From Micromonospora sediminicola (GTDB taxonomy: Bacteria > Actinomycetota > Actinomycetes > Mycobacteriales > Micromonosporaceae): DNA of 64,000 bases. Below are positions 26,518 through 34,576 of this stretch, in pieces (the stretch's first letter is position 1; every line of letters starts with the position of its first letter). The translations under genes were made by a program, and so were the position numbers. The stretch is from the NCBI RefSeq assembly GCF_900089585.1, contig NZ_FLRH01000004.1, positions 55,001 through 119,000 on the forward strand, read 5' to 3'. The notes under the pieces are model-generated. The model saw nothing but the letters and a program-made list of their open reading frames with translations, did no database searches and was not told where the DNA came from.

Positions 26518-29500
26518 TCAGAGCGGTATCGCCCGCTCGTCCTCCGCGCGCACCATGCGCTCCAGCGGACCCGTGCAGTGCTCGGCCGCCGAGCGGAACT
26601 CGCCGTTCATCGCCAGCAACCGGTGCCCGATCTCGATCCACCGCAGGATCCGGCGCGCCGTGCTCTGTTGCTCGTCCTCGGTGAAGAACACACCGCGCTG
26701 CAGCCAGCTCGTCCCGTCCCGGACGATCGTGACGATGGTGTGCGGTGACCGGTCGCCCTCCTGCTTCGCGATGCGCTCCAGCTCCCGGAACGCGTCCACC
26801 GCCACCTCGTGCAGGCCGTTGTCCGTCGGGCGGGCGCTGGCCCGCCGCAGACACACCATCGCCCAGGTGGTGACCACCTTGAAGTGGTCCTGGCCGCCGT
26901 CGCAGCCCCGGGACGTCTCCAGGTAGGTGGCGGCCAGGTCCAGGTTCCGCCGCTCCAGCTCGTACGACCCGCACTGGAGCCAGTAGTGGAAGTCGTCCTT
27001 GAGGTAGTCGTGCAGCTGCTGATAGACCTCGCGCACCGAGTCGATCGGCAGGCCCGACTTCATCATCACCCGGTGGTTGATCAGCGCCACCATGGCGCGG
27101 CGGGTCGGGTCGTTGCGGTCGGTGATGCCGGCACCGCGCTGGACGTAGAACAGCAGCAGCCGAGTGAAGATCTCCAGGAAGTAGTCCTTGTCCTCCCGGA
27201 TCGACTTCTCCATCGCCTCCGCCACCACCCGGTGCCGGCTGCGGATGTGCCCCGACTCCCGCCGCACCAGCATCCGGCGACCGGACACCAGACGCTCGAT
27301 CGCCTGGTTGACGGCCGGGTCCGGGGGGCCGTCCGAGGCGATCTGGAGCAGGGCGTTCTGCGGCAGGGTCAACGACCGGTCCTCGTACTGCAGCGCCTCG
27401 AAGAGGCAGACCGTGGCGTAGATGTCCCGCTCCCGCGGATCGAGCTGGGCGAACTCGCTGTTGACCCGCTCCTCGAACCGGTATCCGGTGATCACCTCGA
27501 CCATCGCGGCCATCAGGTCGCGGTCGGAGACCTGCCGCAGCCGGTCCACCCGCGTGTCGTGCAGCTTGTACTGCTTGAGCTTGCCGAGCTGCCGATACGC
27601 CTCCAACCGCTCCACCAGGCTGTTCAGGTCGTCGTCGGTCAGCCGCAGCGGTGGCACCCGGGTCAGGCCCGCCACCTCGTCGAGCAGATGACCCCGGGTG
27701 CTGCGGATGGTCGCCGCGACCAGGATCGTGCCGCGCTGGCCGAGCCGGGTCATCAGGCGGGCCGCCTCCGCGCCGAAGATGTCGACGTCGTCGATCAGGA
27801 CCGCGTCCAGTCCGAGTTCCACGCACTCGCTGATGACGTCCTGGCTCGACTTGGTCGTCGCCCGGTCCACCCACCCGACCGCCAGGCCCCGGACGTGCAG
27901 GGCCACCGCGAACTGCATCAGAGTGGTGGACTTGCCGGTGCCGGACCGGTCGTTGAGCACGAGCACCGGCTGTTGCGGCCCGGCCGAACCGGCGCGTTCC
28001 AGCATCGCCGACAGGGTGGACAACTGCGCCGGGATGTTCTGCGCGACGTCACCCCACGTCGGGTCGGTCCCCCTCAGGTACAGCGGGTCGCCGGGCGGCG
28101 CCGCCTCCAGCAGGGTGGAGACGAGCTGCACCCCGGCATTGCGGTCGAGCACGGACCGCATCCGGGCGCGCAGCTGCGCGCCCCGACGCATCGGCTCCCG
28201 GGTGGCACCGAGCCGCTCGCGGGCCAACTCGGCGACGGTGAGCGGAACCTGGACGGTGCCCGCCCCGGCCAACTTCCACGAGGCGGTCGCGTCGTCGCCC
28301 GGCGCCACCACGAAACGCCGGGGCGCACCCGACGCCCCGGCGTCGCCGGTCAGCGTGTCCAGGTAGAGCGACAGGTGCCGACTATCGACGGTGCTCGCTC
28401 CGAACACCACCGGGTGGGTGATCAGATCCGCCTTCAACTGCCGGAACCACTGGCCGCGGGCGCCACGCCCCCGGTCGTCGATGTCGAACGTCACCGGCCC
28501 GGCGGCGCTGCCCGGCGCGATGCCGTGCATCGCCACGACCTCCAGCTGCGGGCGGCCCCGGCCGGGCGGGTCCCGGTGCGCGTCCACCACGACCACATTG
28601 CTGCCGACCTCCATCCGCGCGGCGATGTCGTGGAAGACGTTCGTGCCGGTGCAGTCGTACACCCGGTACCACGGGGCCAGCAGCAGTCGCAGGGCGGTGT
28701 CGTTGATGGTGGTGCCGTCCGCCACCAGCATCCCCCCGATGGTGCGCCGCACCAGCGACGGGTCCGCCTGCCGCAGCCGCTGCATCAGCGCCGCCAGGGT
28801 CACCCGGCCGTCCGCGATCGGTTGGGCGAGCTGGTCCGCCAGCGCGTCGAACAGCTCGTCCGGGCTGGCGAGCGGGCTGGACCACTCGCCGCGCGACTCC
28901 GCCTCGATGCCGGAGGTGAGGACCAGGACGGCCTGCCCGGTGGCCATGATCTGGTCGATCTCGGCGAGCAGATCGCCCGGGTCCGCGCGTGCCGGCTCCG
29001 GCTCCACCACCGGCTCCGCCGCCGGCGGCACCGGTGCGGGCCGGACGGCGTCGAGCAGGGTGCCCCCGTCCAGGTCGACCAGGCGTACGCCACCCTCCAC
29101 CTGCCGGGCGACCACGACCTGCGGCCCGGCGTCGGGGATCAGCCAGCCGGATCCGCTCCCGCCCTCGGAGCCGGCGACCGGGAGCACCGGGATCGCGGCA
29201 TCCCCCGGCAGCTCGGCGCCGGTCGGAGCGACGACCGCCACCGCGTCCACCGGCCGGGCCCAGCCCGCGGTCAGGGCGCTCACCTGACGGGAGTGCAGGG
29301 TGGCGAGTTCGGGCGAGGCGTCCGCGGTGAGCATCCGGAAGGCGGTGTTGACGGTCGCCACGCCGAGGCGAACGTTTCCGGTGTCGAGCACCAGGCCGCC
29401 CTCACCGGGCAGCAGCCCGGGCTGCCAGCCGCCCTCGGGCACGTAGCCGGCGTACCAGTCCAGGCAGGGCCGGAAGCCGGCCCGGATCGCCTCCCGCACG

Positions 29501-29880
29501 TCCGGCGTCTCGTCGCGCCAGAAGTCGTCCCGCACCATGTGCCACCAGTCGGTCAGCGACCGGACGGTCGGCAGAGCCGGGGAGAGCGGTGCGCGGTCCG
29601 CGAGGCCGGGTACGGCCAGGACGGCGGGGAGTTCCGTCGGCACCGGAGCCTCACAGCACTCGGCGAGGATCCGGTCCACGACCGCCGACACCGCGGCGAA
29701 CTCGTCCGCCGAAGCCGACGACGTGAGGTCGCCGACGAGCACCAGCGCGTCCACCGCGCCGCCCTCGTCGTGCAGGCGGGCCACCGCAGCCGCGCAGCGA
29801 CTCCCCAGGGCCTCCGCGTCGGAGGCGATCGAGGGCGAACCTCGCACGATCAGGAACGTGGGGTCGTTGTGCAGTGCCAT
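26518..29880 (-). CDS. STAND-type ATPase with degenerate phosphoesterase and SIR2-like domains
   Basis: A 1120-aa multidomain protein of no named family. Residues about 5-275 have the spacing of a calcineurin-like phosphoesterase (DALVLVGDLTSSASADEF, then LAVPGLAD in place of PGNHD), but the metal-binding His/Asp residues are mostly missing. About 305-590 resemble a SIR2-like domain: AVLVLTSGIEAE, WYRVYDCTGTNVFHDI, VVAMHGIAP, THPVVFGASTVDSRHLSLYL. A P-loop ATPase follows, with Walker A DRSGTGKSTT at 644-653 and Walker B AVLIDDVDIF at 693-702. The last 300 residues are helical, with SRHRVVAEAM at 881-890 and repeat-like helices. SIR2-STAND proteins are known anti-phage sensors. It follows the 3-TM gene after 4 nt. 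Function is inferred from architecture. Confidence 0.7.
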   Translation of the reverse strand: MALHNDPTFLIVRGSPSIASDAEALGSRCAAAVARLHDEGGAVDALVLVGDLTSSASADEFAAVSAVVDRILAECCEAPVPTELPAVLAVPGLADRAPLSPALPTVRSLTDWWHMVRDDFWRDETPDVREAIRAGFRPCLDWYAGYVPEGGWQPGLLPGEGGLVLDTGNVRLGVATVNTAFRMLTADASPELATLHSRQVSALTAGWARPVDAVAVVAPTGAELPGDAAIPVLPVAGSEGGSGSGWLIPDAGPQVVVARQVEGGVRLVDLDGGTLLDAVRPAPVPPAAEPVVEPEPARADPGDLLAEIDQIMATGQAVLVLTSGIEAESRGEWSSPLASPDELFDALADQLAQPIADGRVTLAALMQRLRQADPSLVRRTIGGMLVADGTTINDTALRLLLAPWYRVYDCTGTNVFHDIAARMEVGSNVVVVDAHRDPPGRGRPQLEVVAMHGIAPGSAAGPVTFDIDDRGRGARGQWFRQLKADLITHPVVFGASTVDSRHLSLYLDTLTGDAGASGAPRRFVVAPGDDATASWKLAGAGTVQVPLTVAELARERLGATREPMRRGAQLRARMRSVLDRNAGVQLVSTLLEAAPPGDPLYLRGTDPTWGDVAQNIPAQLSTLSAMLERAGSAGPQQPVLVLNDRSGTGKSTTLMQFAVALHVRGLAVGWVDRATTKSSQDVISECVELGLDAVLIDDVDIFGAEAARLMTRLGQRGTILVAATIRSTRGHLLDEVAGLTRVPPLRLTDDDLNSLVERLEAYRQLGKLKQYKLHDTRVDRLRQVSDRDLMAAMVEVITGYRFEERVNSEFAQLDPRERDIYATVCLFEALQYEDRSLTLPQNALLQIASDGPPDPAVNQAIERLVSGRRMLVRRESGHIRSRHRVVAEAMEKSIREDKDYFLEIFTRLLLFYVQRGAGITDRNDPTRRAMVALINHRVMMKSGLPIDSVREVYQQLHDYLKDDFHYWLQCGSYELERRNLDLAATYLETSRGCDGGQDHFKVVTTWAMVCLRRASARPTDNGLHEVAVDAFRELERIAKQEGDRSPHTIVTIVRDGTSWLQRGVFFTEDEQQSTARRILRWIEIGHRLLAMNGEFRSAAEHCTGPLERMVRAEDERAIPL

Positions 29881-29884
29881 CGGC

Positions 29885-30571
29885 TCAGCCCTCCCTGGTC
29901 AGCGCGGCCGACACCGCGCTCCTCGGAACTCGGACGGTGACGTCACGACGATCGCCGCAACGGGCGAGCCTGACGGAGACGAACTGCCCCGACATCGAGC
30001 GCACGTCGACCTTCCCCTCGACCTTCGGGCCGACAGCGGGGCCGCAGAGGGCACGAATGGTGGCCTGGCCGTCCGGCCCGAGAATGAGCACCCCGGGTCG
30101 GGTCTTGTCGGGATGTTCGACGAACAGGGCGGCGCAGAAGGTCGCCACGGTCGCCGCGAGGGCGACGACGGACACCAGGTTCGCCCACGTCTGCCGGCGG
30201 TCGACCTGCCGCGCCTCCCGGTCTCCCCGCCGGAGGACCTCCTCGATGAGCGAGCGGGCGTCGGGCGCCTCGCGCGCGGCGGTCGGCGGTGGCGGCACGA
30301 CCGTCGCGATGGCGCGGACGTACAGGACCGCGGCGAACAGCCACAACGCGACGGCGACGCACCCGGCCACCCGGGTCACCGGCGCCGCCGATGCCAGCGC
30401 CGTGAGGGTGAACGTCGCCACCAGGGCACCGGCGAAGACGGTGACGACGGACTGTGCGGCCTGGGCCCGGGTCCGGGCGCTCGACGCCGCGCGCACGCGG
30501 TCCGGGTAGTACGCCTGCACCACGGCCTCCTGGACGGAGGTCAGGAGCGGGGTGGAAGGCGAATCCGGCAT
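29885..30571 (-). CDS. Three-transmembrane protein paired with STAND ATPase
   Basis: A 228-aa membrane protein of unknown family. It has a short N-terminal helix with Arg/Ala-rich coiled-coil character (DRVRAASSARTRAQAAQ), then hydrophobic helices at about 41-62, 65-91 and 130-151. A cytoplasmic amphipathic stretch (ARSLIEEVLRRGDREARQVD) lies between helices 2 and 3. The last 75 residues form a beta-rich domain with two cysteines, outside the membrane if the N-terminus is inside. The layout is loosely like SLATT-type effectors of defence systems. Its stop is 4 nt before the start of the 1120-aa ATPase gene, so the two form one unit. A membrane-effector role is a hypothesis. Confidence 0.6.
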   Translation of the reverse strand: MPDSPSTPLLTSVQEAVVQAYYPDRVRAASSARTRAQAAQSVVTVFAGALVATFTLTALASAAPVTRVAGCVAVALWLFAAVLYVRAIATVVPPPPTAAREAPDARSLIEEVLRRGDREARQVDRRQTWANLVSVVALAATVATFCAALFVEHPDKTRPGVLILGPDGQATIRALCGPAVGPKVEGKVDVRSMSGQFVSVRLARCGDRRDVTVRVPRSAVSAALTREG

Positions 30572-30681
30572 GAGCGTCCTTCATCTGACGAATGTCGAAG
30601 GACTGTAGGCGCCGGCCGTGCGCGAGCGGGTCCGTCTGTACGAATCCCGACAGCACAAGAACAGCGGGACCCGAGCGTTAA

Positions 30682-30725
30682 GAAGGGCCCCCGCCTCTAC
30701 CGGAGGCGTTAAGCGGGGGCCCTTC
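30682..30725 (-). terminator. pheT terminator, 13-bp perfect stem
   Basis: GAAGGGCCCCCGC and its exact complement form a 13-bp stem around an 18-nt loop that has an inner CCTC/GAGG pairing. A GCGTTAAG word occurs both just before the left arm and just before the right arm. It starts 9 nt after the pheT stop, and the sequence leaving the stem is T/C-rich. From recall, similar GTTAAGAAGGGCCC hairpins are common in Micromonospora genomes; I cannot check that here. Confidence 0.75.
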
Positions 30726-30733
30726 CTTACACC

Positions 30734-33283
30734 TCAGGCGCCGCGGAGGGTGGCGCCGAAGCGCTGCGCGGCGAGCGCCACCGCGGCGTCGCGGGCGGCC
30801 ACCGCCTCCTCGCCGGCCAGCGTGCGGTCCGGGGCCCGGAACGTCAGCTTGTAGGCCAGCGACTTCCGCCCCGCGCCGAGCTGCGCGGAGGCGTAGACGT
30901 CGAAGAGCCGGACGTCCTCCAGCAGCGGGCCGGCGCCCTCGGCCAGGGCCCGCCGCACCTCCGCCGCCGGCACCGCCTCGTCCACCACCAGCGCCACGTC
31001 GATCAGCGCCGGCGGGAACGTGGAGATGGTCGGCCCGGTCGCCAGCGGCGCGGCGGGCAGCGCGTCCAGGTCCAGCTCCATGGCGCTGGTGCGGCGGGGC
31101 AGCTCCAGCGCGGCCACCACGGCCGGGTGCAGCTCGCCGGCGTGCCCGACGACGACGTCGTCCACCAGCAGCTCGGCGCAGCGCCCCGGGTGCCAGGGCG
31201 CCCGCTCACCGGCCCGCACGGTCACCCGGTCGGCCGGGATACCGGCGGCGTCCAGCACCGCCCGGCCGGCCTCGACGGCGTCCGCCCAGCCGGCCGCCCG
31301 GCCCGCGCCCCACCAGCCGGCCGGCTCGATCTCGCCGCAGAGCGCCACGGCGACGTGCCGCGGCTGCGCCGGGACCACCGCGTCGGCGGCGGCGAACTCC
31401 TCGTCGGTGGGCCGCCGGTCCACGCCCATGGCGGGCGGGGCGCCGACGCCCGGACGCGGGTGGAAGACCGCGCCGATCTCGTAGATCGCCACGTCCCGCT
31501 GGCCCCGACCCACGTTGCGTTTGACGATGCCCAGCAGCGGGCCGAGCAGTGTGGTGCGCAGCAGCGGCTCCTCCTCGGACAGCGGGTTGGCCAGCCGCAC
31601 CGCGGGTCGGCGCGGGTCGTCGGCCGGCAGGCCGAGCTGGTCGGCCAGCTCGGGCGCCACGAACGGCTGGGACAGCACCTCGACCAGGCCGCGCTCCGCC
31701 AGGGAACGGGCGACGGCCCGGCGACGCTGCTGCTGCGGGGTCAGGCCCCGGCCGGCCGGCGCGGTGGGCAGCACCGACGGCACCCGGTCGTACCCGTCGA
31801 GGCGGACCACCTCCTCCACCAGGTCGGCCGGGTCGGTCAGGTCGGGCCGCCAGCTCGGCGGCGTCACGGTGAGCACCTCGCCCGCGCCGGACGCGGCCAC
31901 CCCGGCGGCGCCCGGGTCCTCGCCGAGCCGGTCGGCGCCGCGCGTGACCGCGCACCCGACCTGCTCCAGCAGCTCCACCACCCGGTCCGGCGCATACGTC
32001 ACGCCGACCCGGCGCGACGGCAGGTCCACCGGCAGCGCGACCGGCGTCCGCGGACGGACGTGGTCGAGGTCGAGCACCTCGGCGCCGGCGGCACCGCCGG
32101 CCAGGTCGGTGAGCAGCCGGACCGCCTTCTCCAGCGCGACCAGCGGCAGCGTCGGGTCGACGCCCCGCTCCCAACGCTTGGCGGCCTCGCTGAACAGCTT
32201 GTGCCGCCGGGCGGTGCGCCCGACCATCGCCGGGTCCCAGTGCGCCGCCTCGAAGAGCACGTTCGTGGTGGAGGCGAGTACCTCGCTGGTCTCGCCACCC
32301 ATCACCGCGGCCAGCGAGATCGGACCGGTGTCGTCGCAGATCACCATGTCCTCCGGTACGAGGGCACGGCTCACCCCGTCCAGGGTGGTCAGCTTCTCCC
32401 CCGGCTCGGCGCGGCGCACCACCAGCGGCCCGACGATCCGGTCGGCGTCGAAGGCGTGCATCGGCTGGCCGAGTTCGAGCATCAGGTAGTTGGTGATGTC
32501 GACGGGCAGCGAGATGCTGCGCACGCCGGCGACGGTGAGCCGCTGCCGCATCCAGCCGGGCGTCTCGACGGTCGGGTCGACGCCGCGCACCATCCGGGCG
32601 GCGAACCGGTCGCAGCCGACCGGGTCGCGGACCTCCACCGGGTACGCCGGCTCGGCGGTGCCGCCCGACGCGGGCGCGTCGGCGGGGTCACGGAACGGCA
32701 CGCCGAGCGCGTGCGACAGCTCTCGGGCGATGCCGCGGACGCTGAGCGCGTACCCGCGGTCCGGGGTGATCTCCATCTCGACCACCACGTCGTCCAGGCC
32801 GACGATCGGCCGCGCGTCGTCGCCGGGCTGGGCCTTCACGTCCTCGGGCAGCACGATGATGCCCGAGTGGTCGTCGCCGAGCCCCAGCTCCTGCGCCGAG
32901 CAGATCATGCCGTGGGAGTTGCGCCCGTACGTCTTGCGCGCGCCGATGGTGAAGTTGCCGGGCAGCACCCCGCCCGGCAGGATCACCACGACCCGGTCGC
33001 CCTGGGCGAAGTTGCGCGCCCCGCAGACGATCTCCTGCGGCTCGCCGGTGCCGTTCGCGGCGCCCACGTCCACCCGGCAGAAGCGGATCGGCTTCTTGAA
33101 GCCGGTCAGCTCCTCGATCTCCAGGACCTCGCCCACGACCAGCGGACCGGTGACGCTCTCCCGCAGGTCCACGATCGACTCGACCTCGATGCCGAGGTCG
33201 ACCAGCGCCTGCTCCAGGTCGCCGGTGGGCAGGTCGGTCGGGAGGTCAACGTACTCCCGCAACCAACTGACAGAAACTCGCAT
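30734..33283 (-). CDS. pheT: Phenylalanyl-tRNA synthetase beta subunit
   Basis: An 849-aa subunit of the heterotetrameric enzyme that charges tRNA-Phe. It has the N-terminal RVSVSWLREYVDLPTDLPT segment, the tRNA-binding OB fold with VVILPGGVLPGNFTIGARK, the B3/4 editing domain, the B5 domain with VGVTYAPDRVVELLEQVGC, and the C-terminal anticodon-binding fold. The ATG at 33283 gives the family-typical start. It is 26 nt after pheS and ends at a strong terminator, so pheST forms a unit. Confidence 0.96.
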   Translation of the reverse strand: MRVSVSWLREYVDLPTDLPTGDLEQALVDLGIEVESIVDLRESVTGPLVVGEVLEIEELTGFKKPIRFCRVDVGAANGTGEPQEIVCGARNFAQGDRVVVILPGGVLPGNFTIGARKTYGRNSHGMICSAQELGLGDDHSGIIVLPEDVKAQPGDDARPIVGLDDVVVEMEITPDRGYALSVRGIARELSHALGVPFRDPADAPASGGTAEPAYPVEVRDPVGCDRFAARMVRGVDPTVETPGWMRQRLTVAGVRSISLPVDITNYLMLELGQPMHAFDADRIVGPLVVRRAEPGEKLTTLDGVSRALVPEDMVICDDTGPISLAAVMGGETSEVLASTTNVLFEAAHWDPAMVGRTARRHKLFSEAAKRWERGVDPTLPLVALEKAVRLLTDLAGGAAGAEVLDLDHVRPRTPVALPVDLPSRRVGVTYAPDRVVELLEQVGCAVTRGADRLGEDPGAAGVAASGAGEVLTVTPPSWRPDLTDPADLVEEVVRLDGYDRVPSVLPTAPAGRGLTPQQQRRRAVARSLAERGLVEVLSQPFVAPELADQLGLPADDPRRPAVRLANPLSEEEPLLRTTLLGPLLGIVKRNVGRGQRDVAIYEIGAVFHPRPGVGAPPAMGVDRRPTDEEFAAADAVVPAQPRHVAVALCGEIEPAGWWGAGRAAGWADAVEAGRAVLDAAGIPADRVTVRAGERAPWHPGRCAELLVDDVVVGHAGELHPAVVAALELPRRTSAMELDLDALPAAPLATGPTISTFPPALIDVALVVDEAVPAAEVRRALAEGAGPLLEDVRLFDVYASAQLGAGRKSLAYKLTFRAPDRTLAGEEAVAARDAAVALAAQRFGATLRGA

Positions 33284-33309
33284 GACTCTTCTTCCACCGT
33301 TCCCGTAGC

Positions 33310-34404
33310 TCAGGCGCCGAACGCGCGGGTGAACCGCACGTCGCCCTCGGCCATGTCCCGCATGTCGCTGACCCCGTGCCGGACCATCACGGTCCGGTCG
33401 ATGCCCATGCCGAACGCGAATCCGGAGTAGACCTCCGGGTCGATCCCGCAGGCGCGCAGCACGCGCGGGTTGACCATGCCGCAGCCACCCCACTCGACCC
33501 ACTGCGGCCCGTCCCGGTGCTCCGGGAACCAGACGTCGAACTCCGCCGACGGCTCGGTGAACGGGAAGTAGTGCGGCCGCCAGCGGGTCTTCGCGCCCTC
33601 ACCGAACATGGCCCGGGCGAAGTGGTCCAGCGTGCCGCGCAGGTGCGCCATGGTGATGCCCTTGTCCACCACCAGGCCCTCGACCTGGTGGAAGACCGGC
33701 GCGTGGGTGGCGTCCAACTCGTCGGTGCGGTAGACCCGGCCCGGTACCACCACGTAGATCGGCGGCTTGCGGCTGAGCATGGTGCGCGCCTGCACCGGCG
33801 ACGTGTGCGTACGGAGAACAAGGCCCGAACCCGCAGAGCTGGCCGAAGCCGCGGTGGAGCCGTCGGCGGGTGCGATGTGGAACGTGTCCATCAGGCCGCG
33901 GGCCGGGTGGTCGGCCGGGATGTTCAGCGCGTCGAAGTTGGTCCACTCCAGCTCGACCTCGGGACCCTCGGCCACCTCGTAGCCCATGCCGATGAACAGG
34001 TCGCTGATCTGCTCCATCAGCACCGTCAGCGGGTGGCGGGCGCCGCGCGGCCGGCGGTCGTACGGCAGGGTCACGTCGACCCGCTCCTCGACCAGCACCC
34101 GCTCGGCCCGCTCCCGGTCCAGGATCTCCTGCCGGGCGGCGTACGCGGACTCGATGGCGCGCCGGGCCTCGTTGACCCGCTTGCCGGCGTCGGACTTCGC
34201 GGCCGGCGGCAGCGCGCCGATCTCCCGGCGCGCGAGCGACACCGGGGACCGGTCCCCCAGGTGCGCGGGACGCAGCGCGGTCAACGCGTCGGGGTCGGCG
34301 GCGGCGGCGAACGCCTTCTCGGCGTCGGCCACGGCCCCGGCCAGGGCGTCCGGGTCGAGCAGGGCGACCTGCTTCGGGTCGTACGGATCGTTGCGGTAGC
34401 TCAT
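33310..34404 (-). CDS. pheS: Phenylalanyl-tRNA synthetase alpha subunit
   Basis: A 364-aa catalytic subunit. Class-II motifs are visible: motif 2 in PGRVYRTDELDATHAPVFHQ and motif 3 in GFAFGMGIDRTVMVRHGVSD. The N-terminal coiled coil covers about residues 1-90. A short Ser/Ala-rich insertion (GSTAASASSAG) precedes LVLRTHTSPVQ and looks lineage-specific. The ATG at 34404 gives the usual N-terminus. A 171-nt leader with a 19-codon reading frame and two alternative stems precedes it. Confidence 0.96.
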   Translation of the reverse strand: MSYRNDPYDPKQVALLDPDALAGAVADAEKAFAAAADPDALTALRPAHLGDRSPVSLARREIGALPPAAKSDAGKRVNEARRAIESAYAARQEILDRERAERVLVEERVDVTLPYDRRPRGARHPLTVLMEQISDLFIGMGYEVAEGPEVELEWTNFDALNIPADHPARGLMDTFHIAPADGSTAASASSAGSGLVLRTHTSPVQARTMLSRKPPIYVVVPGRVYRTDELDATHAPVFHQVEGLVVDKGITMAHLRGTLDHFARAMFGEGAKTRWRPHYFPFTEPSAEFDVWFPEHRDGPQWVEWGGCGMVNPRVLRACGIDPEVYSGFAFGMGIDRTVMVRHGVSDMRDMAEGDVRFTRAFGA

Positions 34405-34470
34405 GGTGAACGGGCACTCCCTCACGGCGGCGCCGGCCCTTCTCAGGCGGCCAGACGAGTCTACGGACGC

Positions 34471-34548
34471 GCGGCTTCGCCGCAGCCCGCCGGTGGGAGT
34501 CGTGCAGGGAGGAAGGTCAGGCCTGCCGCCCGCCGACACCGGCGGGCT
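34471..34548 (-). promoter_or_regulatory. pheS leader with alternative stems, candidate attenuator
   Basis: Transcribed from the minus strand, segment 34537-34548 (AGCCCGCCGGTG in the RNA) can pair perfectly over 12 bp with 34484-34495 (CACCGGCGGGCT). Alternatively its core can form a local 8-bp hairpin (34528-34535 with 34540-34547, 4-nt loop) that lies within a small reading frame. A further GCGGC/GCCGC hairpin sits at 34471-34483. Mutually exclusive stems overlapping a short peptide frame are the hallmark of translational attenuation. No obvious poly-U terminator is seen, so the output could be translational. Confidence 0.45.
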
Positions 34549-34576
34549 GGCTAAACGAACGCCGTGGCGCGTTCAT
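34517..34576 (-). CDS. Possible 19-aa pheST leader peptide
   Basis: A short frame encodes MNAPRRSFSQPAGVGGRQA. Its ATG shares one base with the TGA of the upstream methyltransferase gene (TGATG), so it could be translated by ribosomes finishing that gene. It contains one Phe codon and two adjacent Arg codons, and it ends inside the local hairpin of the leader. Known pheST leaders have many Phe codons, so this is a weak match. It may be chance. Confidence 0.3.
   Translation of the reverse strand: MNAPRRSFSQPAGVGGRQA

Noticed and set aside
26809..29940. A 1043-codon frame opposite the STAND ATPase gene
   Set aside because: Composition is His/Arg/Gln shadow sequence; the minus-strand frame has recognisable Walker motifs.
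30572..30681. A tRNA-like GAATCC segment after pheT
   Set aside because: No acceptor stem, D-loop or anticodon arm can be formed around it.
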